Assembly (NCBI RefSeq): GCF_002157835.1 | Contig: NZ_CP020811.1 | Coordinates: forward strand, 1 to 64,000 | Length of the DNA stretch: 64,000 nt | Reading direction: 5' to 3' | Source of the DNA: Mycobacterium dioxanotrophicus | Lineage (GTDB): Bacteria; Actinomycetota; Actinomycetes; Mycobacteriales; Mycobacteriaceae | In this document: piece after piece, positions 10,871-22,278 of the stretch | How positions within the stretch are numbered: position 1 is the first letter of the stretch | Layout: the number at the start of each line of letters is the position of its first letter | Program-made: the position numbers and the translations under genes | The notes under the pieces: model-generated | What the model was told of the DNA's origin: nothing | The model's input: only the letters and a program-made list of their open reading frames with translations | The model's database searches: none

Positions 10871-11541
10871 GGGAAGTTAAGTCGCGATACATAGGGCTCA
10901 GATGCGTGGGCCAGGACGTCGAAGCCGCATTGTGCTGTGTACGCGACCGGGCAGTCGAAATAAAGAACGGGATCATCGATCGCTAACGTGGTCACGCTGA
11001 CGTCGTCGAAGGCCACATACTTATGTGGTTTGTCCGGATCCGTTGTGGTGTCGGTGATGACATATGCCCACGATGTCTCTGAACCTGTCCCGGCCGTGGT
11101 CGACACCGCGATGTGGGGCGGGTTCTTCGGGTTCTCGGATTGGTTGAATCCCTCAAATTCGTTGACGCTGCGGCCGTCGTGGGCCACCGAAATGCGTGCG
11201 CCCTTGCAGGCGTCGTGAGATGAACCGCCGCCAATCGAGATGAAGCTGTCGCAGGAGTTTTGCTGGTATAGCTCGACCGAGTCCATCACATTGTAGTCTT
11301 TTGGATTCGACTCCACTTTGTCGTAGACGACAACTTCAAGCCCGTGGTATTTCAGGGATTCAACGATTTTGTGGACGGTGTCCGACCCGCGCAGCCCGCT
11401 GGTCATCACGAGTGTCTTCTTGAAACCGAGCTTGATTGCTTCAGGCCCGATCAGTTCGTGCGCTCCCGGTCCCAGTAGGGCACGGGGGAACGGGTGGAAC
11501 TCCTTGATTGGAAACGGCTTGAGTAGTTCCTCAACCTGCAT
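10871..11541 (-). pseudogene. NDMA-type methanol dehydrogenase gene, 3' half removed by the element
   Basis: Iron-type alcohol dehydrogenase of the nicotinoprotein Mno/Mdo type. Such enzymes oxidise methanol or small alcohols with a tightly bound NAD that is re-oxidised by an artificial acceptor or mycofactocin. ATG at 11541 (MQVEELLKPFP). The nucleotide motif SIGGGSSHDACKG and the start of the metal site (GFDVLAHASEPYVSR) are present. After RLNF the reading frame enters the transposon end and stops at 10780, giving about 224 native residues of an expected ~420. The missing half should lie left of copy 1, outside the window, if this was a simple insertion. Confidence 0.85.
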
Positions 11542-11819
11542 TGGCTTTTGGACCTTTCTGAGCGACACGAGTCCCGATGTCACGCAATGTTGCGCGACGC
11601 GGGCATCGCTCGGCTGACATGATGGCTGTTGGTTCAATGGGTTTGCCGAAGCGCCGAGCGGGGCGTTGCCAGCCTAAGCCGGGGTGCGTTGGGCCGAGAA
11701 GTGGTTACGCGCGATCCCGTCCTGCCAGCGTGCGAGTGCGGCCCATCGGACAGGCCTGAACCTAGTCAGCTGGCTAGGCGCTAGTCCCGATCACGCACCC
11801 GCACAACGCATACCGAAGA

Positions 11820-12170
11820 ATCATTACCGGACTATTCGTCGCGGTATCCGTCATCGCAGTCGCAGCGCCCACCCTTGGCGTCGCACCGCCACGCTGGCTG
11901 ACCTAACCAAGTACCTGGAGTTCTACCCAGCCCCGGATCCGCCGCCCCCCGGCAAGCCCGATGACCTGATCCGATCTGAGCCGGCCGGCTGGTGTATGAG
12001 CCCGGGCCAGCTGGGTGGCGGACGGGACGCGGATTATGTACAACAGCAGCGATGTCACAAGAAACCCGGGTGGCTGCCACCGGCATCTCCCTCAAACCGG
12101 ACACCCGTGGCCGGGCAAAGGACCGCGACCCTTGATCGCCTACGCGCCGGTTTCTTCTGGGGTGCAAGAC
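11820..12170 (+). pseudogene. Degenerate secretory lipase (LIP family) 5' relic
   Basis: Pieces of one protein can be read across several frames. A signal-peptide-like stretch (GLFVAVSVIAVAAPTLG) is followed by FYPAPDPPPPGKPDDLIRSEP, then RIMYNSSDVTRNP, then PWPGKGPRPLIAYAP. These match the N-terminal order of actinobacterial secreted LIP-type lipases. Frameshifts and a stop interrupt it, and the catalytic half is absent. It faces the opposite way to its neighbours. Nothing else is seen between it and the SDR gene. Confidence 0.6.
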
Positions 12171-12378
12171 GCAGACTGTCGGCGGCGGCGGAAAATTGGC
12201 CCCCTGGCGGGCACAACACCAGACACGCTCGACAGCTCTGAAGGCGGAGACTCCGGCTCGGGTTCGGCCGGACGACCCTGTACCGCAGAATGCACGCTCG
12301 CCGTACTGAGCTTGAAAGCAGCGACACGGTAAGTGTTGCTCGACCCTTGGCACCGGTTGATCGACATGGATGCGGATC

Positions 12379-13113
12379 TCAGCCGGCCATTGTGAGTCCG
12401 CCACTGACGCTGAGCACCTGACCGGTGATGAAGGAGGCGGCGTCGGAAGCGAAGAACAACACAGGGGCGGCCACCTCGTCCGGGCGAGCGAGCCGGCGGA
12501 ACGGAATCGCCTTCACGAGAGCCTCTTTCAACTTCTCGGACTGCGCCTGAAACAACGGTGTGTCCGTCGGTCCGGGACAGACACAGTTGACGTTGATCCG
12601 GTAGCGCGCCATCTCGCGAGCAAGCGATTTCGTCAACGCAATGACACCGCCTTTGGCGCCGGCGTAGATACTCTCGCCCGAGCTGCCGACCCTGCCTGCG
12701 TCGCTGGCCACATTGACAACCCGCCCCCCAGTGCCGGCGGCGACCATCGCCGGCAGGAATGCGCTGCACATGTGCACCGGGCCGAGATAGTTGATGGCCA
12801 CAACCTTCTCGGCGAATTCGGTTGTGGCGTTCAGGAACTGCTCGGTGCGATCCCATCCAGCGGCATTGACCAGGATGTTGGGCGCACCGACCGTGGAATC
12901 CGTTTCGTTGCGCAGCGCATCGACCTGCGTTCGATCGGCGACGTCGACTCTGATCGCAGTGATGAGGGCAGGGAACTGCTGTGCGGTGTCCTTGGCGGCC
13001 TTCAGGTTGACATCTGCGGCGACCACCCGATCGCCCCGGGATGCGAAGGCGTGCGCGATGGCTTTACCGATTCCAGATCCGGCTCCGGTGACAACCGCGA
13101 TATTGCCGCTCAT
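12379..13113 (-). CDS. BadH-like SDR, 2-hydroxycyclohexanecarboxyl-CoA dehydrogenase type
   Basis: Short-chain dehydrogenase of 244 aa. NAD-binding TGAGSGIG lies near residue 10, NAAGW near 88, and the catalytic Ser-Tyr-Lys in ASDAGRVGSSGESIYAGAK. The C-terminus ITGQVLSVSGGLTMAG and the CPGPTDTPLF loop closely resemble BadH, which oxidises 2-hydroxycyclohexane-1-carboxyl-CoA to the 2-keto form in alicyclic acid degradation. ATG at 13113 with a purine-rich AGGGG site upstream. It sits 13 bp after the BadI-like gene, whose substrate would be its product, which supports the assignment. A general 3-hydroxyacyl-CoA role is the alternative. Confidence 0.75.
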   Translation of the reverse strand: MSGNIAVVTGAGSGIGKAIAHAFASRGDRVVAADVNLKAAKDTAQQFPALITAIRVDVADRTQVDALRNETDSTVGAPNILVNAAGWDRTEQFLNATTEFAEKVVAINYLGPVHMCSAFLPAMVAAGTGGRVVNVASDAGRVGSSGESIYAGAKGGVIALTKSLAREMARYRINVNCVCPGPTDTPLFQAQSEKLKEALVKAIPFRRLARPDEVAAPVLFFASDAASFITGQVLSVSGGLTMAG

Positions 13114-13126
13114 CGACGTCTGCCCC

Positions 13127-13921
13127 TCATACCTTGACGTAACGGCCGAAGTCCGGACGGCGTTTCTCCGCGAACGCTGCACCACCTTCGAGGCCTTCGG
13201 GTGACTTGGTGAACAAGTCGAGTGCTGACATCGCCAGGTTGCTCAGGCCGGCTTGGTGGTCGGTGTCGGCATTGAAGGACTGCTTGAGGAACCGCAGCGC
13301 GGTGGGGCTCTTCTCGCCGATCTCGGCGGCGACTGTCTTTGCCTCCTCGAGGAGGCGATTAGCGGGGACCACCCAATTGACCAGACCCCAGCGTTCCGCG
13401 GTGGCGGCGTCGTACTGGCGGCACAAGTACCAGATTTCGCGGGCGCGCTTCTCTCCCACCACACGGGCCAGATACGCCGATCCGAAGCCCGCGTCGAACG
13501 AGCCCACCCGGGGCCCGGCCTGCCCGAATTTGGCGGTGTCAGAGGCGATTGTGAGATCGCACAACACGTGCAGGACGTGGCCGCCGCCGACCGCCAGACC
13601 GTTGACGGCCGCAATCACGGGCTTGGGCACGTCGCGGATGAGTTTATGTAGATTGCCGATTTCGAACATGCCGCTCTCGGTAGGTCCATAGTCGCCGGTC
13701 TCGGCCCTCTGCTTCATGTCACCGCCGGTGCAAAATGCCTTCTCGCCGGCACCGGTCAGGATGATCGCCCGCACGGCGTTGTCGGCCCATGCTGCGCGGA
13801 ACGCCCTGATCAATTCCTCCACGGTCAGCCCGCGGAACGCGTTGTAACGCCGGGGCCGGTCGATGGTGATGATCGCCGTCGGGCCGTCAACCTCGTATCG
13901 GATGTCCTCGTAGTCGGTCAT
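13127..13921 (-). CDS. BadI/MenB-type crotonase, 2-ketocyclohexanecarboxyl-CoA hydrolase
   Basis: Crotonase-fold enzyme of 264 aa. The oxyanion-hole segments are FCTGGDMKQ and AVNGLAVGGGHVLHV. The signature FGQAGPRVGSFDAGFGSAYL with ARVVGEKRAREIWYLCRQYDA is typical of the MenB/BadI branch rather than of ordinary enoyl-CoA hydratases. With a BadH-like SDR immediately downstream and no other menaquinone gene nearby, ring opening of 2-ketocyclohexanecarboxyl-CoA to pimelyl-CoA (BadI) is the better call. Same strand and probable operon with groEL, adh and aldh upstream. Confidence 0.8.
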   Translation of the reverse strand: MTDYEDIRYEVDGPTAIITIDRPRRYNAFRGLTVEELIRAFRAAWADNAVRAIILTGAGEKAFCTGGDMKQRAETGDYGPTESGMFEIGNLHKLIRDVPKPVIAAVNGLAVGGGHVLHVLCDLTIASDTAKFGQAGPRVGSFDAGFGSAYLARVVGEKRAREIWYLCRQYDAATAERWGLVNWVVPANRLLEEAKTVAAEIGEKSPTALRFLKQSFNADTDHQAGLSNLAMSALDLFTKSPEGLEGGAAFAEKRRPDFGRYVKV

Positions 13922-14047
13922 GTATTTCTCCTCGATAGGGGTCCACCTGGAGCGACGATCTAGTGATGATTACTCATCTAAAGAGTTCCTTCAGTCGCGG
14001 TGAATCCCCGTGCGTACAGTGCCGTAGCAGCGAAAACGGCGCTCGTT

Positions 14048-15685
<1,638 letters not shown>

Positions 15686-15871
15686 TCACCCTGGGCGGTG
15701 ACCGAGGACATCTCGGATCGCGTCGATTGTGCAGGCGCACATCTCGGTTCGGGCTTAACGCCAAATACCGATCTAGCGAGGAGGCGCTGTTTCGGCAGAA
15801 CCAGCCGAATCAAACCAGCGCGCCGCGGCAGCACTGTCACGGCCCACGTACGGCTGTGGGTAGTCATCCCT

Positions 15872-16981
15872 TCAGGAGTGGATGATCACGCCGCGGATGT
15901 TCTTGCCGTCTCGCAGGTCCTGATAGCCCTGATTGACCTGGTCGAGCGTGTATCGGGTGGTGATCAGCTCGTCGAGTTTGAGCTGGCCGGCGTCGTAGAG
16001 ACGCAGCAACCGTACGATGTCGTACTGCGGGTTGGACGAGCCGAACAACGTGCCCTTGATCGTCTTCTCGTTGAGTGTCAGGTCGGTGCCCGATACGTGC
16101 ACGGTGAGCTTCGCCGGGTCCGCCAGTCCGGTGATGACGACGGTGCCACCCTTACCGATCACCGCAGTCGCCGCGGAGACCACGTCCTCGTCAACGGTGC
16201 CGACCAGGATCAGTGCCTGGTCGGCGCCCTGCCCCCAGGTGAGTTCGTCGACCTTGGCTGCGGCGCTGGCGGCGTCGGCAAAGGCGTGGGTGGCACCGAA
16301 CTTGAGCGCGGTGTCGCGTTTGAACGCCACCGGATCGACCACCACGATGTACTTCGCGCCCGCGCTCACTGCACCCTGGACGGCATTGATGCCCAGGCCA
16401 CCGATGCCATAGATGACGGTGGTGTCGCCGGATCGCACCCCGCCGGCGTAGACCGAGGTGCCCCAGCCAGTCGGAACGCCGCAGCCCACGACCACCGCAG
16501 TCTCGAGCGGCAGCCAGTCGTCGATCTTGACGACCGAATGCTGCGAGATGGTGGCGTGTTCAGAGAATGTGCCGAGCATGCACATCGCCCCGAAATCCAG
16601 GCCGTTGCCGTGGAACCGGAAACTGCCGTCCGGCATGCACCCTTCGAGGATGGTTGCGCCCATGTCGCAGAGGTTGGAGCGTCCTGTGGCGCAGTACCGG
16701 CAGGTTCCGCAGTTCGGGATGAAGCTGCAAACGACGTGATCACCTGGTTTGACCTTGGTGACCCCGGGTCCGACGTCCTCGATGATGCCCGATCCCTCGT
16801 GGCCGCCGACGATTGGATAACGCGGGGGCAGGTCACCGTCGGTCAAGTGCAGGTCCGAGTGGCACAACCCGGCGGCGGTGTACTTGATCAGCACTTCGCC
16901 AACGCCGGGACCGTCGAGGTCGAGCTCCATGATCTCGAAGGGCTTCCCCGGTTCCAGTAACACTGCTGCGGTGGTCTTCAC
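15872..16981 (-). CDS. Zn-dependent, NDMA-type (mycofactocin-linked) alcohol dehydrogenase
   Basis: Class III-like zinc alcohol dehydrogenase, 369 aa. Catalytic zinc ligands lie in AAGLCHSD and VGGHEGSG, the structural zinc Cys cluster in CGTCRYCATGRSNLC, and the Rossmann motif GIGGLGINAV near residue 195. Sequence and length match the Rxyl_3153 group of NDMA-dependent alcohol dehydrogenases, nicotinoproteins whose bound NAD is recycled through mycofactocin. GTG start at 16981 with GAGGAG before it. Expressed between the aldehyde dehydrogenase and groEL, it would oxidise the alcohol formed by a monooxygenase. Confidence 0.85.
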   Translation of the reverse strand: MKTTAAVLLEPGKPFEIMELDLDGPGVGEVLIKYTAAGLCHSDLHLTDGDLPPRYPIVGGHEGSGIIEDVGPGVTKVKPGDHVVCSFIPNCGTCRYCATGRSNLCDMGATILEGCMPDGSFRFHGNGLDFGAMCMLGTFSEHATISQHSVVKIDDWLPLETAVVVGCGVPTGWGTSVYAGGVRSGDTTVIYGIGGLGINAVQGAVSAGAKYIVVVDPVAFKRDTALKFGATHAFADAASAAAKVDELTWGQGADQALILVGTVDEDVVSAATAVIGKGGTVVITGLADPAKLTVHVSGTDLTLNEKTIKGTLFGSSNPQYDIVRLLRLYDAGQLKLDELITTRYTLDQVNQGYQDLRDGKNIRGVIIHS

Positions 16982-17009
16982 TTGATACTCCTCATCGGTA
17001 GAGAGTTGC

Positions 17010-18509
17010 TCAGAGGGCGATGTTGACGGATTTGATCTGCGTGTACAGGTCGATGGCGGAAGCGCCAAGTTCACGGCCCCAGCCGGATTGCTTGTAACCA
17101 CCGAAGGGCATAGCGGTGTCAAATCCGTTGTACTGGTTGATCCACACCGAACCGGCCCTGAGCTTCTTGGCCGTCCGATGCGCCTTGGAGATATCCTTGG
17201 TCCAGATGCCGGCGGCCAGACCGTAGATGCTGTTGTTGGCCGCCGCTACGACCCCGTTGTCCGCGTCGAACGGCAGCGCGGCCACTACGGGGCCGAAGAT
17301 TTCTTCGCGGACTACGCTGAACTCGGGTTTGACGTCGACGAACACGGTCGGCTCGACAAAGTAGCCGCTTTCGCCCCACCGTTTGCCACCGGTCAGCGCC
17401 CGGGCTCCATCGGCCAATCCATCGCGCAGGTAGCCGGTGACTTTGTCGAACTGCTCCTGCGAGATCAGCGGACCAAGTTCGGTCGACGGATCCATCCCGG
17501 GACCGATCTTGACCTTGCTCGCCGCTGCGGCCACAGCCCCGGTGAAGTCGTCGAAGATGTTGTCCTCCACGTATAGCCGCGTACCCGCGACGCAGCACTG
17601 CCCATGGTTGAACAACCACGCGTTGAGCGAACCTTCGACGGCGAGGTCGAAGTCGGCGTCGGCGTATACCACGTTGGCGCTCTTGCCGCCTAGTTCCAAC
17701 GAGACCTTCTTCAAGTTGCCTTTGGCCGCGTCGACGATCTTCTTGCCGACCTCCGTGGAGCCGGTGAACGCGATTTTGTCAACGTCGACATGTCCGGACA
17801 GCGCTGCTCCCGCATCCCCGAATCCGGTGACGATGTTGACCACCCCCGGGGGGAACCCTGCTTCTTGGAACACTTCTCCAAGAAGCAGTGCGGTGAGCGG
17901 CGTCTGCTCGGCGGGTTTGAGGATGACGGTGTTTCCGGCGGCCAGGGCAGGGGCCAGCTTCCACGCCGCCATCAACAGTGGGAAATTCCACGGCACGATG
18001 AGTCCGCACACACCGACCGGCTCGCGCAGCGTGTAGGCGTGAAACTCTCGTCCGGGGGAGAACGGCATGGAGACATTGACGGTGGAACCCTCGATCTTGG
18101 TAGCCCAGCCGGCGTAGTACCGGAACACATCGGCCGACCACGCGACGTCCACCGCGGTGGCGATTCCCGCCGACTTGCCGTTGTCGAGCGCTTCGAGTTG
18201 GCCGAACTCGGCTGCGCGCTCACTGAGAATGTCGCCCACCCGCCACAACAAGCGTTCGCGTTGGTTGGGCTTCATCGTCGGCCACGGACCGGTGTCGAAG
18301 GCGGCTCGGGCGGCGCCGACGGCCCGATCGATGTCCTCGGCCTGCCCGTGGGCGACCTCGGTTAGTGTCGCTCCGGTGGCCGGGTCGGTGGTAGGAAAAG
18401 TCTTGCCCGAAGCGGCGTCCGTCCACGCGCCGCCGATCAACAGCTTCTTGCTGCCGCGTAGGAACTTGAGAACCTCGGGCAGGGCGGGGTGCTCTGCGAT
18501 AGCTGTCAT
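17010..18509 (-). CDS. NAD(P)-dependent aldehyde dehydrogenase
   Basis: Aldehyde dehydrogenase superfamily, 499 aa. PWNFPLLMAAWK lies near residue 165, the FTGSTEVGKK loop and LELGGKSANVV carry the general-base Glu, and NHGQCCVAGTR holds the catalytic Cys. The C-terminal PFGGYKQSGWGRELG motif is present. ATG at 18509 with AGGAG eight bases upstream. It is the first gene of the minus-strand run aldh-adh-groEL-badI-badH, 28 bp from adh, and would convert the aldehyde to a carboxylic acid, the substrate of the CoA ligase at 19253. Confidence 0.9.
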   Translation of the reverse strand: MTAIAEHPALPEVLKFLRGSKKLLIGGAWTDAASGKTFPTTDPATGATLTEVAHGQAEDIDRAVGAARAAFDTGPWPTMKPNQRERLLWRVGDILSERAAEFGQLEALDNGKSAGIATAVDVAWSADVFRYYAGWATKIEGSTVNVSMPFSPGREFHAYTLREPVGVCGLIVPWNFPLLMAAWKLAPALAAGNTVILKPAEQTPLTALLLGEVFQEAGFPPGVVNIVTGFGDAGAALSGHVDVDKIAFTGSTEVGKKIVDAAKGNLKKVSLELGGKSANVVYADADFDLAVEGSLNAWLFNHGQCCVAGTRLYVEDNIFDDFTGAVAAAASKVKIGPGMDPSTELGPLISQEQFDKVTGYLRDGLADGARALTGGKRWGESGYFVEPTVFVDVKPEFSVVREEIFGPVVAALPFDADNGVVAAANNSIYGLAAGIWTKDISKAHRTAKKLRAGSVWINQYNGFDTAMPFGGYKQSGWGRELGASAIDLYTQIKSVNIAL

Positions 18510-18944
18510 GGGAATCTCCTGTCGGGAATCCGTGTCTGGAAAGTGCGGCCTGGCGAAGTAGATGCCCGGCTCCACGTGAGTTGGGATTGGGGAAACGACT
18601 AACACTCACTGGTAACAGGATCGCCCCGCGGCAGCCGCCGTAACTGTCCAACAATCAAACACCACGCCTGAGCCCACGAAGGGCCGCACCAATCCGCGAC
18701 ATCGGCCCGCTCAAGCTCGGTAGACCAGCCAGCACAGCTAGACATCCCCGGTTTGTAAGCGTCAAGCGGCCATGGTGAAGCTGGTAAAGACTCTTTGCGC
18801 TTCACCGACAGTATGGCGACGGCTCACCCGACCTGGCCTCAGCCCGAAAACCGAGGTCTAGCGAGATCCTGGGCGCGCGCGAGCCGCTCAACCGGACGTT
18901 GTCGCGCAGGTGGAATGGACGGGCGTGGGCTTGCCCGTTTGAGA
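18510..18944. other. Intergenic region with divergent promoter potential
   Basis: It separates the minus-strand aldehyde dehydrogenase operon from the plus-strand acyl-CoA ligase relic. I see no convincing gene. Readings in the last 60 bases may be further decayed ligase sequence. Confidence 0.4.
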
Positions 18945-19256
18945 CGTGTTCGGACAGACCGAGACGACGCTGCAGGTCGGCAACACCCCGGGGCCAGGCG
19001 GAGGCCCGCGCCGGGCGTGCCCTTTGTACTGGTCGACCCGCCGATCCGTGAGCCTGCCGACGAGGGCGAGATCTGCCTCGAGTTGCAAGTCAATCCGCTC
19101 GACCTGTTGACCGGCTGCCTGCGCGACCCCAAGATGATCTCGGGCAAAATCCGCCGCGCCGAGCTACGCCGGCGCGAAGATGAAGCGTCCCAATCCGGCA
19201 CTCCGATCGCCACGGAGTACCGGTACGAGGACCTGGTGGGCTGGGAGAAACCATGA
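18945..19256 (+). pseudogene. Collapsed medium-chain acyl-CoA synthetase relic
   Basis: Three ligase landmarks occur far too close together. FGQTETTLQVGNTPG (the A5-like YGxTE motif) at about 18948 is followed by VPFVLVDPPIREPADEGEICLEL, then at once by the extreme C-terminal motif MISGKIRRAELRRREDE that carries the catalytic Lys. The core between them is deleted, and a frame change follows the first motif. The relic ends in ATGA shared with the intact ligase at 19253, so its translation, if any, would couple to that gene. Confidence 0.7.
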
Positions 19257-20875
19257 AGTCATACGCCGCGGGTCCGACCGACTCCCCGATTATCGAGGAG
19301 ACTATCGGGGAGAACTTCGAACGGATCGTCTGGGCGAATCCGGATGCCGAAGCGGTTGTTGACGTCGCCGGCGATCGCCGCTGGAGCTACCGCGAACTGA
19401 ACGCCGAGGTCGATCTCATCGCTCGGGCGCTGATGTCCCTCGGGGTCGCCCAAGGTGAGCGAATCGGTATCTGGGCGCCGAACTGCCCTGAGTGGACTAT
19501 CGTCCAGTACGCCGCGGCGAAGATCGGCGCCATCCTGGTCAACATCAATCCCGCGTACCGCACGCACGAACTCGCCTATGTGTTGAACCAGTCGGGAGTT
19601 CGCACAATGATCTCCGCGACGGAATTCAAGACCTCGGACTACGTCCGCATGGTCGAGGAGGTGCGCGCCGACACGCCTGATCTTGAAGAAGTTCTGTTTT
19701 TGGGCACTGACGACTGGACGCGTCTGCGCGACCGCGCGGGCGCCGTCACCGAGGACCACCTCCGGGCCCGGATGGCCAGCCTTTCCAACACCGATCCCAT
19801 CAACATCCAATATACTTCTGGGACAACGGGATTCCCCAAGGGCGCGACGTTGTCGCACCGCAACATTCTCAACAACGGGTTCTTCGTCACTGAGCAGATC
19901 AACCTCGGACCCGATGACCGGCTGTGCATTCCGGTGCCCTTCTATCACTGTTTCGGCATGGTGCTTGGGAATCTGGGCTGCACGGCGCATGGCACGACGA
20001 TGGTCATCCCCGCACCCGGCTTCGATCCCGGGCTGACGCTGGCGGCGATTGAGCAGGAGCGGTGCACAGGTGTGTACGGCGTGCCGACGATGTTCATCGC
20101 GATGCTCGGCCACCCCGACTTCGCCAACCGTGACCTGTCGTCGCTGCGCACCGGCATCATGGCGGGCTCGACCTGCCCGGTCGAGGTCATGAAGCGCTGT
20201 GTGAACGAGATGAACATGACCGAGGTGGCCATCGCCTACGGAATGACGGAAACGTCCCCCGCGTCCTGCCAGACCCTCATCGACGACGACCTCGAGCAGC
20301 GCACCGCGACCGTCGGCAGGGCGCTACCCCACGTGGAGATCAAGGTCGTCGACCCCGAGACCGGCGAGACCGTCGAGCGGGGACAGACCGGCGAGTTCTG
20401 CACACGCGGGTACTCGCTGATGCTGGGCTATTGGAACGACGAGGAGAAGACGCGTGAGGCCATCGACGCCGACGGCTGGATGCACACCGGCGACCTCGCG
20501 GTCATGCGAGAAGACGGCTATTGCAACATCGTTGGGCGCATCAAAGACATGGTGATCCGGGGCGGTGAGAACGTCTATCCGCGCGAGGTCGAGGAGTTCC
20601 TCTACACCCACCCCGATATCGAGGATGCCCAAGTCATCGGCGTGCCGGACGAGAAGTATGGCGAGGAGGTTTGCGCGTGGATCCGGATGAAGCCGGGCCG
20701 GGCGCCACTGGATGCCGACGCCATTCGCGAATTCGCCGCCGACAAACTGGCGCACTACAAGATTCCCCGCTACGTACAGGTGGTCGACGAGTTCCCGATG
20801 ACCATCACCGGCAAGGTCCGCAAGGTCGACATGCGTATGGAGAGCGTCAGGCTCCTCGGCCTGGACACCCGATAA
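19253..20875 (+). CDS. Acyl-CoA synthetase (AMP-forming), FadD/AliA-like
   Basis: ANL-superfamily ligase of 540 aa. The P-loop-like YTSGTTGFPKGA is near residue 187, AYGMTETSP near 325, GWMHTGDLA near 410, the hinge GRIKDMVIRGGENVYP, and the catalytic C-terminal Lys lies in TITGKVRKVDM. It activates a carboxylic acid to its CoA thioester via an acyl-adenylate. ATG in an ATGA overlap with the upstream ligase relic. In this setting a cyclohexanecarboxylate (AliA-like) or medium-chain acid is the natural candidate, feeding the BadH/BadI pair. Motifs alone do not fix chain or ring specificity. Confidence 0.85.
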   Translation: MKSYAAGPTDSPIIEETIGENFERIVWANPDAEAVVDVAGDRRWSYRELNAEVDLIARALMSLGVAQGERIGIWAPNCPEWTIVQYAAAKIGAILVNINPAYRTHELAYVLNQSGVRTMISATEFKTSDYVRMVEEVRADTPDLEEVLFLGTDDWTRLRDRAGAVTEDHLRARMASLSNTDPINIQYTSGTTGFPKGATLSHRNILNNGFFVTEQINLGPDDRLCIPVPFYHCFGMVLGNLGCTAHGTTMVIPAPGFDPGLTLAAIEQERCTGVYGVPTMFIAMLGHPDFANRDLSSLRTGIMAGSTCPVEVMKRCVNEMNMTEVAIAYGMTETSPASCQTLIDDDLEQRTATVGRALPHVEIKVVDPETGETVERGQTGEFCTRGYSLMLGYWNDEEKTREAIDADGWMHTGDLAVMREDGYCNIVGRIKDMVIRGGENVYPREVEEFLYTHPDIEDAQVIGVPDEKYGEEVCAWIRMKPGRAPLDADAIREFAADKLAHYKIPRYVQVVDEFPMTITGKVRKVDMRMESVRLLGLDTR

Positions 20876-21141
20876 CGCCGCCGCCCCAGCCGAGTAATGG
20901 GCTCAAGCGCACCGAACGCATGGTGGGAGCCGGTCTTTGGTGCAACAGCAACACTCCCGAGTTGGTGTCCCGAAAAGGCCACTGCGGCGAGCGCCTTGGC
21001 GGGCGCATGGACGGGGCACTGCGACGCCCGCCGACTCCTCCCTCAGCTTGCCGACATTACGCGGGTGCAGCCCCGCCTGACCGGGCGTCGAGCGCTACTG
21101 TGATAATTGCCGGCTGCCCGCGTTTGAGAGGTGTTTGTCAC

Positions 21142-22278
21142 GTGACTGTTCTGGGTATCGACACTGACTTGAGCGCTGTGCTCTCGCTGCTCGACAGAAC
21201 AGCGGCGCTGCGACGGGGCGCGGAAATCGTTCTCCGGGTACTCGGCGCGGACTTAGCGGCCGGAGCGAACCGGATCGCTGAGGACGACACGATGGAGGTC
21301 GTCGCCGTGGTGGGCGGGAACACAGAGGCGCTCAACGGGCTGCTGGTCGGGCCCCAAGAAGGCCTCGGCGGTCAGGCAGCGGTGTTGCGTCGGACCGCGG
21401 CGGTCGACGACTACTGCTTGAGTCGAGCGATCACGCACGACTTCGACCACGCAGTTCGGGCGGAGGGATTACGCGCGGTGATGGCCGCTCCGATCGTGCG
21501 CGCCCACCGACTCTACGGGGTGCTGTACGCGGCCCGTCGGTCTGCCGTTCCGTGGACCGACGGCGACCGGACCACTCTGCTGGGCCTGGCGCGGCAGATC
21601 GCCGTGGCGATGGAGGTCGCCGACAGCGCCCGCGAGATGGCGGAGGTCGCGGTCTTCGGCGAAAGGCAACGCCTCGCGATACAGCTGCATGATTCCGTTG
21701 GCGCGACGTTATTCAGCCTCCGGGTGGCGTTGACGTCGGGCCGCGCAGCGGCGGAGGCGCAAGCCGACGCCACGGTGGAACTGCTGACCGATGCCTTGGC
21801 CTTGACCGAACGGGCGACCTCGGAGCTGCGGGCTCAGACGTACTCTCTTCATCAAGCACCCGAGGACAAGGCACTCGCGGTCGCCTTGCAGGGAGATTGT
21901 CGTGACTTTTCCCAGCGAACTGGTGTTGCAGCGGAATTGGTGGTACTGGGCGATTTGCCGCTGCTGGACGCGGGCCGAGCCGACGTGTTGCGGCGGACCG
22001 CCCGCGAGGCCCTGCTCAATGTGGAGAAGCACGCTGGTGCCCACTCCGTGGTCGTAAGTTTGTACTCCTATCAGGGCGGTGTGGGCATGGCCGTGGCCGA
22101 CGACGGAACGGCCGGCGACATTACACTGCAGGACGAGCGCGGCTTGGGTCTTCGGGTAATGGCTGAGCGCATCGAGCGAGTCGGAGGCCAGTTGACGTGC
22201 CTTGGTAACGACGAAGGCGGCGGCACTGTACGGGCGTGGGTTCCGGTGGCTAGAGCATTCCAGCCTGCTGCGCCTTGA
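21142..22278 (+). CDS. GAF-domain histidine kinase (HisKA_3)
   Basis: Soluble sensor kinase of 378 aa without TM helices. An N-terminal GAF domain spans about residues 10-165. The dimerisation/phosphoacceptor helix has the His in AIQLHDSVGATLFSLR, and the HATPase domain shows REALLNVEKHAGA (N box) and ERGLGLRVMAERIE. This is the NarL/DevS-type kinase that pairs with LuxR-type regulators. GTG at 21142 with GAGAGG upstream. It converges with the regulator gene (29-bp tail overlap), an unusual arrangement for a cognate pair. The GAF ligand may be a hydrocarbon or redox cue; unproven. Confidence 0.85.
   Translation: MTVLGIDTDLSAVLSLLDRTAALRRGAEIVLRVLGADLAAGANRIAEDDTMEVVAVVGGNTEALNGLLVGPQEGLGGQAAVLRRTAAVDDYCLSRAITHDFDHAVRAEGLRAVMAAPIVRAHRLYGVLYAARRSAVPWTDGDRTTLLGLARQIAVAMEVADSAREMAEVAVFGERQRLAIQLHDSVGATLFSLRVALTSGRAAAEAQADATVELLTDALALTERATSELRAQTYSLHQAPEDKALAVALQGDCRDFSQRTGVAAELVVLGDLPLLDAGRADVLRRTAREALLNVEKHAGAHSVVVSLYSYQGGVGMAVADDGTAGDITLQDERGLGLRVMAERIERVGGQLTCLGNDEGGGTVRAWVPVARAFQPAAP

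Noticed and set aside
11684..12241. 185-codon plus-strand frame upstream of the SDR gene
   Set aside because: Only its middle part makes sense, as one frame of the decayed lipase; as a whole it is not a gene.
18795..18944. N-terminal part of a 153-codon frame before the ligase relic
   Set aside because: Composition is shadow-like; only the downstream part carries ligase motifs.
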